NCBI GenBank assembly: GCA_937922595.1
Contig: CALAIY010000058.1
Span: 1 to 46,325 of the forward strand
Direction: 5' to 3'
From: an uncultured Verrucomicrobiales bacterium
GTDB lineage: Bacteria; Verrucomicrobiota; Verrucomicrobiia; Verrucomicrobiales; DEV007
DNA: 46,325 nucleotides
In this document: positions 9,552 through 18,460 of the stretch, piece by piece
How the letters are laid out: each line of letters opens with the position of its first letter
How positions within the stretch are numbered: position 1 is the stretch's first letter
Notes under the pieces: model-generated
What the model saw: the letters and a program-made list of their open reading frames with translations, nothing else
What the model was told of the DNA's origin: nothing
The model's database searches: none
Position numbers and translations under genes: made by a program

Positions 9552-9713
9552 ATGAAACGCGCCCCCATCGCCCTCACCCTCCTCGCCTTCGCCGGCTCCT
9601 TCGCCCTCACCTCCTGCGAAACCGTCACCGCCAAGCGAGACACCAAAGGCAAAAACAAACGCCCCATGGCCCAGACCATGCAAAAGCAAAAGCGGGCATT
9701 CAAAGGCTACTAA
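9552..9713 (+). CDS. Small lipoprotein, 53 residues
   Basis: A short frame (ATG at 9552, TAA at 9711-9713) fits exactly between pyrG and the next gene. The translation begins MKRAPIALTLLAFAGS and reaches a lipobox LTSC with the acylated Cys at residue 22. A short, strongly basic, Lys/Gln/Arg-rich mature part of about 30 residues ends in FKGY. This is the layout of small outer- or inner-membrane lipoproteins. The function is unknown. It starts 12 bp after pyrG and ends 9 bp before the next start, so it is probably co-transcribed. Its position and textbook signal make it a good coding candidate despite its size. Confidence 0.72.
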   Translation: MKRAPIALTLLAFAGSFALTSCETVTAKRDTKGKNKRPMAQTMQKQKRAFKGY

Positions 9714-9722
9714 GCCAAAGCC

Positions 9723-11297
9723 GTGCCCCTTCCCACAAACATCCCAAAACTCCTCGGGGGCGAGACGGTCGAGTGGGACCGCCTCGAATTCAAAGAAGGC
9801 TGGAACCCTCAAGAAGTCATCCAGACAATCAGCGCCTTCGCCAATGACTTTCACAACTGGGGCGGCGGCTACCTCATTATCGGAGTCAAAGAGCACGACG
9901 GAAAACCCATCTTTCCCCCCATCGGCATCACCCCAGAATCTGCCGACAAAATCCAAAAAGAGCTGCTCCAGCACGCCTACCGCATCCAGCCAAACTACCA
10001 CCCCATCTGCGAACCCTACACACTTGAAGGAAAACTCGTCCTCGTCATTTGGGCCCCAGCAGGAGAAATGCGCCCCTACAAAGCGCCCCTCTCCCTTTCT
10101 GATAAAAAAGCAGGCTCCGCCTATTTCATCCGGATCAACGCCAATACCGTCCGCGCCACACGAGACAACGAACGCGAACTCGTCTCCCTAGCCAACCGCA
10201 TCCCCTTCGACGACCGACAGCACCCCTGCGCAGAAATCACAGCGCTAAACCCCTCCCTCATCCAGAGCCACTTACACAACGTCGGGAGTGAACTCACCCC
10301 ACGAGCCCTCTCCATTCCCCTCGAAGATCTAGGCCGAAAGCTACAAGTCATCAGAGGCGTCCCCGAAGCCCCCCGACCTCTCAACGTCGGGCTTCTATTC
10401 TTCAACGAAGAGCCCCGCCAGTGGTTTCCCCAGACCCAAATCGACATCGTACACATGCCACAAGGCCCCGGAGGAGATCAGCTCATTGAGCGAACCTTCA
10501 CCGGCCCCCTCGGCAATATGCTAAAAGACGCACTCACCTATCTGCGAAATCAATTCGTAGCCGAGCACATCATCAAGCATCCCGACAAAGCAGAAGCCAA
10601 TCGCTTCTACAACATCCCCTACACCGCCCTAGAAGAAGCCTTGGTCAATGCAGTCTACCACCGGAGCTACGAAGAACGAGAACCCATCGAAATCCGCATC
10701 ACCCCAGAAGAAGTCACCATCCTCAGCTTTCCTGGTCCGGATGAAACCATCAGCATGGACGAACTCGTCACCGGACGAGCCATCGCACGCCGCTACCGCA
10801 ACCGCCGAATCGGAGAATTCCTCAAAGAGCTAGAGCTCAGCGAAGGCCGCGGAACCGGCATCCCCAAGATCCTCGCAGCAATGGAAACGAATGGATCTCC
10901 CGCCCCCACCTTCGACACCGATCCCGGCCGTATTTCTCTCCTCGTACGCCTCCCAATCCACAAAGACACCCCAGCAAATCCCGACGACAGTGATCAAGCT
11001 CGTGATCAAGCTCGTGATCAAGTTAAACAACTGGAAGAGAAGGACTTAGAGAAAAACAACCAAGCTCGTGATCAAGCTCGTGATCAAGCTATCATCCTCG
11101 GATTCTGTGCCGAGCCGAAGACTCTTTCCGAGCTTTTAATCCAGCTCAAGCGCACCAGCCGGGTGAATTTCAAGACCACCCTCATCAATCCCCTCCTCAC
11201 CTCCGGTCTCCTTGCCATGACGCACCCCAAGTCACCGACCCACCCAAAGCAGGCCTATTACACCACTAAAAAAGGCAACAAACACCTCGAAGACTAA
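9723..11297 (+). CDS. AlbA/Schlafen-type ATP-binding putative transcriptional regulator
   Basis: 524 residues from a GTG start. The N-terminal AlbA_2 (Schlafen AAA_4-like) domain spans about 10-150, with the EFKEGW motif and the glycine-rich GGGYLIIGV loop. A middle region leads to a GHKL-type ATPase (HATPase_c_4, about 295-410). Its N-box is EEALVNAVYHRSY (304-316) and its G-box is EGRGTGIPKI (374-383). The last 70 residues look like a winged helix (LSELLIQLKRTSRVNFKTTL). Between them are two blocks of Q-A-R-D repeats (424-434 and 447-455). Such proteins are often labelled RecG-like or transcriptional regulators, but the DNA-helicase part is absent. The target is unknown. The 3' end overlaps the convergent deacetylase gene by 4 bp. 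Confidence 0.85.
   Translation: MPLPTNIPKLLGGETVEWDRLEFKEGWNPQEVIQTISAFANDFHNWGGGYLIIGVKEHDGKPIFPPIGITPESADKIQKELLQHAYRIQPNYHPICEPYTLEGKLVLVIWAPAGEMRPYKAPLSLSDKKAGSAYFIRINANTVRATRDNERELVSLANRIPFDDRQHPCAEITALNPSLIQSHLHNVGSELTPRALSIPLEDLGRKLQVIRGVPEAPRPLNVGLLFFNEEPRQWFPQTQIDIVHMPQGPGGDQLIERTFTGPLGNMLKDALTYLRNQFVAEHIIKHPDKAEANRFYNIPYTALEEALVNAVYHRSYEEREPIEIRITPEEVTILSFPGPDETISMDELVTGRAIARRYRNRRIGEFLKELELSEGRGTGIPKILAAMETNGSPAPTFDTDPGRISLLVRLPIHKDTPANPDDSDQARDQARDQVKQLEEKDLEKNNQARDQARDQAIILGFCAEPKTLSELLIQLKRTSRVNFKTTLINPLLTSGLLAMTHPKSPTHPKQAYYTTKKGNKHLED
10991..11022 (+). repeat. 12-bp tandem repeat inside the AlbA-type regulator, block 1
   Basis: Two full copies of gatcaagctcgt (10992-11003 and 11004-11015) plus a partial gatcaag. 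They encode the DQARDQARDQ stretch in the linker between the ATPase and winged-helix domains. Confidence 0.9.
11061..11090 (+). repeat. 12-bp tandem repeat inside the AlbA-type regulator, block 2
   Basis: A second block of the same unit: partial caagctcgt, full gatcaagctcgt at 11070-11081, then gatcaagct. It is identical at the DNA level to block 1, 38 bp away, so recombination between blocks could change linker length in frame. Confidence 0.88.
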
Positions 11298-12559
11298 GCT
11301 TCCGAATCAAGCAGGTAATGCGGCATTGGGTCGATGCTGAATTTCCAGGTGAGGCGGTCTTCTTTTTGGCTGCCTTGCTTTTTAAAGCGCACAGTTACTT
11401 GCCAATCTTCGGCGCGGAGGGTGCGAAGGGGCACCCAACTCAGAAGGCTTTTTTCCTGATCGTAGGTAGCGGGGACGGTGCCTATCCCGGTCACGCTCAT
11501 GCGCAGGCTTGCGGGGTTGATTGGGCCAATTGCGCTGAGATCTGCGGAGATTACAGGATTCCGCACCGTGATTTGCGCGCCATCGGTGGGGGTGAGAATG
11601 GGAACCTTTCTATTTTCGCCGGAGGCGAGATCTAGCGTACTGGCTTGATCCAAGATACTCTGGCCGGAGCCAGCGAAGGTGGTGGCTCGGCGGAAGTTTT
11701 GATCATTATCCGCGTGGATCACATAGCGGTGGATCTGCTCTCGCGGAGTATCCCATTTTACCTTTGCCGGATTGATCGTGAAGAGCGCGTCGTAGCCGAT
11801 TTGCTCCTGATTGAGCTCGATCATGCGATCGGTAAAAATACCGCCGGGGTAGGCATAGGTATTTACGTCGATACCGAAGGTCTTTTCCAAAAAGGCTCGA
11901 GACTCGGCCATTTCGCGGAGGATAAAGTCGTCGTATTTTTTACCTCCTGATTTTGAGGCAGCACGCACGCGCGATGGGAGCGGATGGGTGGTGGAGTGGC
12001 AGCCGATGGTGCCTCCATTTGCCAGAATGTCTCGATATTGATCTTTGGTGAGAGCTTTGCTGCCGCCGCCGACGTAGCGGGAGTAAGCGAATACGGTGAA
12101 GGGGAATTCGTATCCTTTAAAGATGGGAAGCGCCAGGGTGTGCACGGCTTTCCACCCGTCGTCGATGGTGATGATTACGGAGGGATCGGGGATATCCGCT
12201 TCTCCCCGCCTCCAAGCAAGAAATTGTGGCATACCAATGACGGCGGTTTTCGAGCGATGAAGCGCGTCCATTTGCTCGCGAAATTTAGCGATGGGCATGA
12301 CCATCGGGTTCTGGCTGCGGGAGGAGGCCGTAAAATCGTGGTAGCAGAGAATCGAGACTTCGGCCGTCTTATCTACCGTGAGCGCTTCTACAGCCGCAGG
12401 ATCTGGGACGTAGGCAGGTGCGGGCTCGGGATCAGTCCCAGCGGGAATCGGTGGCTCTTCAGGGACCGGTGGGGGCGGCGGTGGCTCCTCTTTGCGCTCG
12501 GGAAGGCAGCCGACAAGGGAGGCGGCTAGTAGAATAGGAACGATGTTAGATACGGACAC
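11294..12559 (-). CDS. Polysaccharide deacetylase lipoprotein (NodB/CE4 fold)
   Basis: 421 residues from GTG at 12557-12559. The N-terminus is a lipoprotein signal with lipobox SLVGC (Cys18). A Pro/Glu-rich linker runs over 23-58. The NodB-type domain spans about 65-290. The catalytic-site motif is TIDDGW (131-136) in place of the common TFDDG, and the metal motif H-x3-H is GCHSTTHP (His188, His192). AYPGG near 227 matches motif 3. The last 100 residues form an Ig-like beta domain starting at PILTPTDGAQITVRNP. The enzyme probably removes N-acetyl groups from a cell-surface polysaccharide; the substrate is not known. It lies downstream of a minus-strand glycosyltransferase, which supports a surface-glycan role. 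Confidence 0.88.
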   Translation of the reverse strand: MSVSNIVPILLAASLVGCLPERKEEPPPPPPVPEEPPIPAGTDPEPAPAYVPDPAAVEALTVDKTAEVSILCYHDFTASSRSQNPMVMPIAKFREQMDALHRSKTAVIGMPQFLAWRRGEADIPDPSVIITIDDGWKAVHTLALPIFKGYEFPFTVFAYSRYVGGGSKALTKDQYRDILANGGTIGCHSTTHPLPSRVRAASKSGGKKYDDFILREMAESRAFLEKTFGIDVNTYAYPGGIFTDRMIELNQEQIGYDALFTINPAKVKWDTPREQIHRYVIHADNDQNFRRATTFAGSGQSILDQASTLDLASGENRKVPILTPTDGAQITVRNPVISADLSAIGPINPASLRMSVTGIGTVPATYDQEKSLLSWVPLRTLRAEDWQVTVRFKKQGSQKEDRLTWKFSIDPMPHYLLDSEA

Positions 12560-12603
12560 GCTCGCTCATCATGGCGTGGTGGCGGTGGTGGAGCAAGACG
12601 ACA

Positions 12604-13800
12604 CTAGCCCAATCTCTCGATCTCCTGAAACACGGCTTCAACGAATTGCTTCTCGGAAAACTCCTCCATCGATTTTGCGGCGTTTTCGCGAAAGCGAGTG
12701 ACGAGGGCTTGGTCGGCGGTGAGGGCGCGGAAGAGTTCGCTGAGGTGAGCGGTGTCTTCGGGGGCGAAGGTGAAGCCGTTTACAAAATTCTTTACGAGTT
12801 CCTGAGCGCCGCAGCGATCGGAGACAAGGATGGGGCTTCCTGCAGCGAGAGCTTCGTTGATGATGAGGCCCCATTGATCGTGGGTGCTGGCGAGAACGGT
12901 TGCCTCAGCAAGGCGGCAGGCGCGTGGCACTTGCTCATAGGGAAGCCAGCCGGTAATGGTGATGTGCTCCCCTGCCCCGCTCGCAGCAACAGCTTTTCGG
13001 AGAGCCTCTTCCTGCTCGCCTTTGCCACAGATGGTCAAATGAGCGGGAGTGGCGGCCGTTTTCGTGGATGCGGCGAAGGCTTCGATGACGCGGAGTGCGT
13101 TCTTCTTTTCGATGAAACGAATCGGCATCAGGAAAAACCGTTTCCCCGGTGGAAGCTGGAGGTGCTCGCGGATGGCGTCGTCATTCGTGGCATCATCGGC
13201 GGATTTTCCGATGGTCGCATTATCCACGACATTCCAGCCGGCGCGATAAGCAGGCTTTCCGGCTCCGCCGAGAAACTTCGAGTATTCGATGCACTCTTTC
13301 CCTGGGCACATGAAAAAATCGTAGCGTGCCATGAAGAGGCTTTTCACCCATTCAAGGCGAATGCTCTTGGCGAAGCTTTCGGCGTCATTGAAGCGCGAGT
13401 CGTGAAGTGGCCCGACGCGGAAACGGCGCAGCTTGGAGAGCGCCATGACGGTGAGACTTTCGAGCCGATCATACCCGCCGACGAAGGCGAGCGAGGGTTT
13501 CATCCGCCAGACGGTTTTTGCCATAGCGAGAGAGGTCTTCCAGACTCCGGGCTGAAGAAACGTCTTCATTCCGAGTCCCCGGAAAGGCGCGTCGCTCAGG
13601 ATGGTCACGGGTGCGCCGCCGTAAAGCTTATCCAAATCACCTGCGCTCCAGCCATAACTGGCTTCTTGGAGGGCGATGAGCACCACTTCGATTTGGAGCT
13701 TTTCCTGGAGGCCGCGCTCTTGGATTGCGCGCTGGAGAGCACTCACCCGGAATGCCAGGTAGGGCGTGTGGGTATCAAAAGTGATAAGAATGCGCCTCAT
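12604..13800 (-). CDS. Glycosyltransferase, GT-B fold (GT4-like)
   Basis: 398 residues from the ATG at 13798-13800. The frame is open 66 bp further but those residues lack family character. The C-terminal nucleotide-sugar-binding half has FLMPIRFIEKKN, LTICGKGEQEE, ITITGWLPYEQVP and the E-x7-E region ending in INEALAAGSPILVSD, typical of glycosyltransferase group 1. The N-terminal acceptor half starts MRRILITFDTHTPYLAFRV. It probably transfers a sugar from a nucleotide donor to a growing surface glycan at the cytoplasmic face. It is divergent from a second glycosyltransferase gene, with an A+T-rich 108-bp gap between them, and is followed by the deacetylase 44 bp downstream. Confidence 0.9.
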   Translation of the reverse strand: MRRILITFDTHTPYLAFRVSALQRAIQERGLQEKLQIEVVLIALQEASYGWSAGDLDKLYGGAPVTILSDAPFRGLGMKTFLQPGVWKTSLAMAKTVWRMKPSLAFVGGYDRLESLTVMALSKLRRFRVGPLHDSRFNDAESFAKSIRLEWVKSLFMARYDFFMCPGKECIEYSKFLGGAGKPAYRAGWNVVDNATIGKSADDATNDDAIREHLQLPPGKRFFLMPIRFIEKKNALRVIEAFAASTKTAATPAHLTICGKGEQEEALRKAVAASGAGEHITITGWLPYEQVPRACRLAEATVLASTHDQWGLIINEALAAGSPILVSDRCGAQELVKNFVNGFTFAPEDTAHLSELFRALTADQALVTRFRENAAKSMEEFSEKQFVEAVFQEIERLG

Positions 13801-13908
13801 TTCTCGATTAGATCGGTTGTGTTTCCTCTGCAATATGCGAAATTTCATAATAATCAAGGATTTCAATAATATGGAATTCTTCTAAAACCGAATATCCCCC
13901 CCGAGCTA

Positions 13909-15102
13909 TTGAAAATTCTTGTCCATGATTACCCGGGTTACGCATTCCCCGTCCAGCTAAGCCGTGAGCTAGCGAAACGAGGACACACGGTAATGCACGC
14001 ATTCGCTTCGCAGCTCCAATGCCCACGCGGAGAGCTGGAAAAACGCGCGGACGATCCTGATTCCCTGACGCTACAGACGATTCCAATGCATCCTGATTAT
14101 GCGAAGAATAAGTATTCGTTCGTAAAGCGTCGGCGCTACGAGATCGAGTATGGCCATGCTGCGGCAAAGCTCGTGCGCGAGTGGAAGCCGGAAGTCGTGC
14201 TTTCGGGACAGACACCTACGGAGCCGCAGGAGCCGATCCTGGCAGCGTCGCGCGAGGTTGGGGCGCGGTTTCACCTGTGGCTGCAGGATTTTTACAGCAT
14301 CGCCGTGGATAAATTGGTGCGGAAGAAGATCCCCGTAGTGGGCGGATTGGTGGGAAGCTATTATAAGAGACTAGATAGAAAGCAATTCCAGGCAGCAGAT
14401 GGAATTGTGGCGATCACGGATGATTTCATCCCGCTCCTAAGAGATGGCTTCGGCGTCGATCCTAAGAATGTGGCGGTGGTGCCAAACTGGGCACCACTAG
14501 AAAGCCTTCCGGTACGGGAAAAGACGAACTCCTGGGCAAAAAAGCACGGACTCGATGATAAGATCGTTTTCCTCTACACCGGCACACTCGGAATGAAGCA
14601 CGATCCCGCGCTTCTCCTGGCGCTCGCAGAACATTTCGAAGAGGATGATGCGGTGCGTGTCGTCGTCGTGACCGAAGGAATCGGCGCGAAGTGGCTTGAA
14701 GAGCAAAAGGCGACCGGGAAGGGCAAGAATCTCACCGTATTCCCCTACCAGCCGTTTTCGGATCTTCCCGATGTCCTTGGCTCTGGCGATATTTTTGTGG
14801 GCGTGCTCGAAGAAGATGCGGGAGTTTTCTCCGTGCCATCTAAGGTCCTTTCCTACCACTGCGCGGGCCGCGCGATTCTATTATCCGTCCCACTGGAGAA
14901 TCTGGCGGCACGAACTCTGGAGCAAACGGGTGCCGGCACCGCCACTGCGCCGGGCGATGTAGCAGGCTTCCTAAAGGCAGCTCAAGCGCTGCGTGACGAT
15001 TCTGAGCGACGCGCATCTTGCGCGAAAAAGGCTCGGGCTTACGCAGAAAAAACATTCGATATCTCGGCCATCGCGGAAAGCTTCGAAAAGATCCTAGGCT
15101 AA
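13909..15102 (+). CDS. Glycosyltransferase, GT4-like (WcaI/WbuB type)
   Basis: 397 residues starting at TTG (13909), chosen because MKILVHDYPGYAFPVQLSRELAKRG is the typical first strand and helix of the fold. A WLQDFYS motif (about 124-130) and the NWAPLESLP stretch are features of WbuB/WcaI-like transferases. The donor site has FLYTGTLGMKHDP and FSVPSKVLSYHCAGRAIL. The expected role is sugar transfer during O-antigen or exopolysaccharide assembly on the inner face of the inner membrane. Its TAA overlaps the ATG of the next gene (TAATG at 15100-15104), so translation of the ligase is probably coupled to it. Confidence 0.9.
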   Translation: MKILVHDYPGYAFPVQLSRELAKRGHTVMHAFASQLQCPRGELEKRADDPDSLTLQTIPMHPDYAKNKYSFVKRRRYEIEYGHAAAKLVREWKPEVVLSGQTPTEPQEPILAASREVGARFHLWLQDFYSIAVDKLVRKKIPVVGGLVGSYYKRLDRKQFQAADGIVAITDDFIPLLRDGFGVDPKNVAVVPNWAPLESLPVREKTNSWAKKHGLDDKIVFLYTGTLGMKHDPALLLALAEHFEEDDAVRVVVVTEGIGAKWLEEQKATGKGKNLTVFPYQPFSDLPDVLGSGDIFVGVLEEDAGVFSVPSKVLSYHCAGRAILLSVPLENLAARTLEQTGAGTATAPGDVAGFLKAAQALRDDSERRASCAKKARAYAEKTFDISAIAESFEKILG

Positions 15103-16463
15103 TGGAGACGGCTTCCAAAGGTTGGGATCTGCGTTCCACGCATTTTTGGATTCGGGCGCTGACGTGGGTCTTTGCGCTGTCGATGGCCTTCGATTTCCGA
15201 GCCGGGGAAACGGGTGGCTCCGCCGTGCAGTTTCTCTTTCTCGGAGCCGCGATGGGCTCCGGCCTAGGCGTCGCAATTCTCGGGTACCGCGCGATCCTCA
15301 TGAAACCGGGATTTTACCTCGTAGCGATTTGGGCAGCCTACATCGTATTCGTCACCGCATCGTCATTCATCAATGGGGTGGCTCCGGGGAATATGTTCCG
15401 CGTGATCTTGCCCTATCTTCTCGTTCTTATTGGAATGGTCGTCTCGCAAGTGGTCGCGGGAAGTGGTATGCCAGTGAAGACGGTGCTCATGCCTCTTCTA
15501 ATCTGCGCCGTGGTGAATACGGTGTGGCGTGTTGTGTATGGGTTTACCGCACTGGGCCTCACGCTATCGACCGTGCGCTACGAGATTCTCAGCCCGGTGC
15601 TGCCATGGTCGTTCGCGTTTATCGGACTTGCGCTCGCACTGGCACCGCGGTTTTCGGCAGCGCCGATCATCGTTTCCGCGACAGCATTGGGGTGCGTCTT
15701 CCTATCCGTGACTCGCGGGCTGCTCTTCCCCATGGCGGCTTCGTTCGTAATGGTCACAATCTGCGCTTTTTTCGGCGCGGGCTGGAGCGTGATTCAACCC
15801 AAGGAGCTAGCAAAAAAACTCCCCGGTGCCGGCGCGATCGTCGGCATCATTCTGCTGCTCATGACCATCGTTGGAATCGCAAACCCAACCGTAGTCGAGC
15901 GCTGGACGGACCGCCTCTTCGATAACAGCGGCGGAGGAGCCACCACCAAAGACGTCTCCATTCTCACCCGTGAAGCCGAGGCGGTGGCAATGCTAGAAAT
16001 CATGAAATCAGACCCCGGCACCTTCGTTTACGGCCAGGGCATGGGAGCCGATTACTACTGGGATCCCTCATACTATCCGGAGCTCTATCTTGTATGGCCA
16101 GATGATTATGATTTCAGCGGAGTCTTCTGGTTCGCCGGTCACTCAATCTGGACCTACGCAATCTTTACCGGCGGTTTTATCGGCCTCTTTTTCCACCTTG
16201 GCTTTTTCGGGAGTATCGTCTGGTCTAGCTTTTCTGCCGCGAAACGCCTTGGGCTCGCCGCGAAGCGCCAAGGATATTTTGACCCCGAAGCGTTTCTTGC
16301 ATTTTTACCTGCCGTGACGGTTCTCTGTGTTCTCAGCCAAAGTGCCACGTCGAATTATTTCGGCGAGCGTCTCGGCGGACTCGTGTTTGGCCTCATGGCC
16401 GGATTCCCCCAATTCTACCATTACCGCGCCCGAATGATTTCCGGGCAACGCCCCAAAATATAA
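15102..16463 (+). CDS. O-antigen ligase/polymerase-like membrane protein
   Basis: 453 residues with about 10-12 hydrophobic segments throughout. A soluble periplasmic loop of about 110 residues (roughly 270-380) contains the RWTDRLFDNSGG, YGQGMGADYYWDP and FAGHSIWTYAIFTGG motifs. The position of the large loop and the H-[ST]-x-W element resemble the Wzy_C/WaaL O-antigen ligase superfamily. It probably joins or polymerises glycan units on the periplasmic side. The start is ATG in TAATG with the upstream glycosyltransferase, and its own TAA overlaps the next ATG in the same manner. The family call is moderate; ligase and polymerase cannot be separated by sequence alone. Confidence 0.82.
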   Translation: METASKGWDLRSTHFWIRALTWVFALSMAFDFRAGETGGSAVQFLFLGAAMGSGLGVAILGYRAILMKPGFYLVAIWAAYIVFVTASSFINGVAPGNMFRVILPYLLVLIGMVVSQVVAGSGMPVKTVLMPLLICAVVNTVWRVVYGFTALGLTLSTVRYEILSPVLPWSFAFIGLALALAPRFSAAPIIVSATALGCVFLSVTRGLLFPMAASFVMVTICAFFGAGWSVIQPKELAKKLPGAGAIVGIILLLMTIVGIANPTVVERWTDRLFDNSGGGATTKDVSILTREAEAVAMLEIMKSDPGTFVYGQGMGADYYWDPSYYPELYLVWPDDYDFSGVFWFAGHSIWTYAIFTGGFIGLFFHLGFFGSIVWSSFSAAKRLGLAAKRQGYFDPEAFLAFLPAVTVLCVLSQSATSNYFGERLGGLVFGLMAGFPQFYHYRARMISGQRPKI

Positions 16464-17728
16464 TGTCGTTTACAGTCGCTCTCGCAGACCCCCGTTGGTA
16501 CGGCCACCACCCCACCTACTTTCAGGAATTTACAGCATCGCTTCTGCGCAACAAATGCGACGTGCTAGCGCTCTGCTCAGGCCACGAAGAAATTCAAAAA
16601 CAAGTCGAAGAAAACGGCACCCAAGATCGCGTCACTGTCGAGCCACTCAAAGACCGGGAAAACAGCCTTCTCTTTCCCAAGCGAGAACACGACCCCATCA
16701 ATACATTGCATCGTTGGACGAGTGTTCGAAACGCCCTTCTCCGCGCCGAACGTCGCTCGGGAAAGAAAGCAGATCTCGTGTTTTTTCCGTTTCTTGATTC
16801 CATGCTGCGCTTTCAAGTGCTTCCCGAAGCGGGCATGAGCAAAATGCTCGGACGCCCATGGGCCGGCCTCTACTTTCGGAACCACCATTTCGCTCATCCC
16901 GACAAAAAGGTCATGTTCATCAAAGGCGATCACACCATGCGTGCCAATGGATGCATCGCCATCGGAGCACTCGACGAACGCTATCTCTCCGCCATGGAAG
17001 ACCACGCGCCCCGGACGCCCATCTTCCAATGGCCCGATATCACAAACGAAGAACCAGCAGTAGAATCGACCCCATTCTCCGCCGAAATCACAGCACTCGC
17101 CAAAGGACGTCCCATCATCGGACTCATCGGACTCGAGCGCAGAAAAGGCGTCCACACACTCCTCAAAGCAGCCACTGAAGATCCTCGCCTTAAAAAATAC
17201 TTCTTCGCCTTCACCGGCAGCTTCTTCCCCGAAAGCTACCCCCCCGAAGAACTCCGCTTCGCGGAAACCGTCGCCGCCGACATCGCATCCGGAAAAATCG
17301 ACAACATCTATTTCAAAGCCGAGATCTGCCGCATCCCAGATGGCACCGAATTCAACACCCTCTTCTCCACCTTCGATATCGCTTACGCCGCCTACGAAGA
17401 CTTCTGCGGAAGCTCCAATACACTCACCAAAGCATCCATCTTCAAGCGCAAGCTCATCGCCACCGCCGGAGAATGTGTCGGGAAGCGCGTCGAAAAATTT
17501 GCCCTCGGCGAGACCATTCCTGAAGGCGATTCCAAAGCCGCCGCCGATGCCATCGTCTCCATACTCGAAAACGGCGACGATGCACCAGAGCCGCGTTTCG
17601 ACGAATACCACGCCATGCACGACCGCAAGCAGCTCGACCGCGCATTCGCCAGAATCCTCGGCCTCATCGGCCAACCCAAAGCATCAAGAACCCGCGAGAC
17701 GATCACCGAAGCGGCGACTCCCGCCTAA
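16463..17728 (+). CDS. Putative GT-B glycosyltransferase of an uncommon type
   Basis: 421 residues, ATG overlapping the previous stop (TAATG at 16461-16465). The N-terminal half begins with an ADPRWYGHHPTYFQEF strand and helix. The C-terminal half carries PIIGLIGLERRKGVHTLL, a typical donor-domain strand and loop, and FDIAYAAYEDFCGSSNTLTKAS, which stands where the E-x7-E or SG-type sugar-binding loop normally lies. Similarity to characterised glycosyltransferases is weak, but the context is strong: third gene of a coupled glycan operon. Cytosolic, with no signal peptide or membrane segment. The 3' end overlaps the convergent HNH gene by 4 bp (CTAA). Confidence 0.68.
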   Translation: MSFTVALADPRWYGHHPTYFQEFTASLLRNKCDVLALCSGHEEIQKQVEENGTQDRVTVEPLKDRENSLLFPKREHDPINTLHRWTSVRNALLRAERRSGKKADLVFFPFLDSMLRFQVLPEAGMSKMLGRPWAGLYFRNHHFAHPDKKVMFIKGDHTMRANGCIAIGALDERYLSAMEDHAPRTPIFQWPDITNEEPAVESTPFSAEITALAKGRPIIGLIGLERRKGVHTLLKAATEDPRLKKYFFAFTGSFFPESYPPEELRFAETVAADIASGKIDNIYFKAEICRIPDGTEFNTLFSTFDIAYAAYEDFCGSSNTLTKASIFKRKLIATAGECVGKRVEKFALGETIPEGDSKAAADAIVSILENGDDAPEPRFDEYHAMHDRKQLDRAFARILGLIGQPKASRTRETITEAATPA

Positions 17729-18336
17729 GCCGTAAGCTCCACACTCGCCTGCGGCAGCTCCACGAAGCGCAGCCAATCTTTCGGCATCCCATCCTCCGCC
17801 ATCGGACTATAAAACGGCCGCCACCTAGGCGCTTTCGGCTCCTTACGCGGAATCATTCCCGCTTCCTTCGGCATCTTATTTGCCTTCCGCGTATTACAGC
17901 GCACACACGAGCACACCACATTTTCCCAAGTCGTCGGTCCGCCCTTATCTCGTGGGACAACGTGATCGATATTGAGATCCGCCGTCGTGAAAATCTTACA
18001 GCAATACTGGCAAGTATAAGCATCACGACGAAAAACATTCTCGCGCGAAAATTTCACATCCTTCTTCGGAAGCCGATCATAAAATGCCAGCACAATGATC
18101 TTCGGCACCCGCATCGCCCGCTGCACCGTGTGCACGATCTCATGGGCACCATCGCTAATCGGTTGAGCCAGCCACGAAGCAAAATCGTGAGTCGCATAAG
18201 ACTGCTCTTCATCTGAATGCACCACCTCGGCATGGCCGAGAAACAGCAACGAGAGCGCACGACGCGCCGAGCAAGTGTTCACCGGCTGCCAGTAGCGGTT
18301 CAGGACAAGGACAGGGCTATCAAGGGGTATAATCAC
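17725..18336 (-). CDS. HNH endonuclease family protein
   Basis: 203 residues from GTG at 18334-18336. This start is chosen because family resemblance begins at SPVLVLNRYWQPVNTCSARR. The HNH core is present: CQYCCKIF (a Cys pair), then LNIDHVVPRDKGGPTTWENVV, then CVRCNTRK (a second Cys pair). The His, Asn and zinc-binding Cys residues of the beta-beta-alpha-metal nuclease are all there. Stand-alone chromosomal HNH proteins of this type are common in many phyla and their role is unclear; neighbours give no sign of a phage or restriction system. The open frame continues to 18627, opposite the start of the divergent gene, which is unlikely to be coding. Confidence 0.85.
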   Translation of the reverse strand: MIIPLDSPVLVLNRYWQPVNTCSARRALSLLFLGHAEVVHSDEEQSYATHDFASWLAQPISDGAHEIVHTVQRAMRVPKIIVLAFYDRLPKKDVKFSRENVFRRDAYTCQYCCKIFTTADLNIDHVVPRDKGGPTTWENVVCSCVRCNTRKANKMPKEAGMIPRKEPKAPRWRPFYSPMAEDGMPKDWLRFVELPQASVELTA

Positions 18337-18460
18337 GTCGCGTCTCGGGGGGAGATGCAAGTGAGAGTAACATCCCGGCCCATTCTCGCAAAGCTCGAAA
18401 AACAACGATTCTTTGCCCAATCCATTTCGGCATAATTTGCAAGCTCGCCAGGCGTTCCCT

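Noticed and set aside
12571-13869. 432-residue open frame on the plus strand
   Set aside because: Lies opposite a clear glycosyltransferase gene and has no family character; a shadow caused by G+C-rich codon use.
16577-17674. 365-residue open frame on the minus strand
   Set aside because: Antisense to the third glycan-operon gene; composition is a Gly/Glu/Asp/Phe shadow.
17725-18336. HNH protein as part of a mobile intron or restriction system
   Set aside because: No intron, methyltransferase or phage gene nearby; stand-alone HNH proteins of this type are common chromosomal genes.
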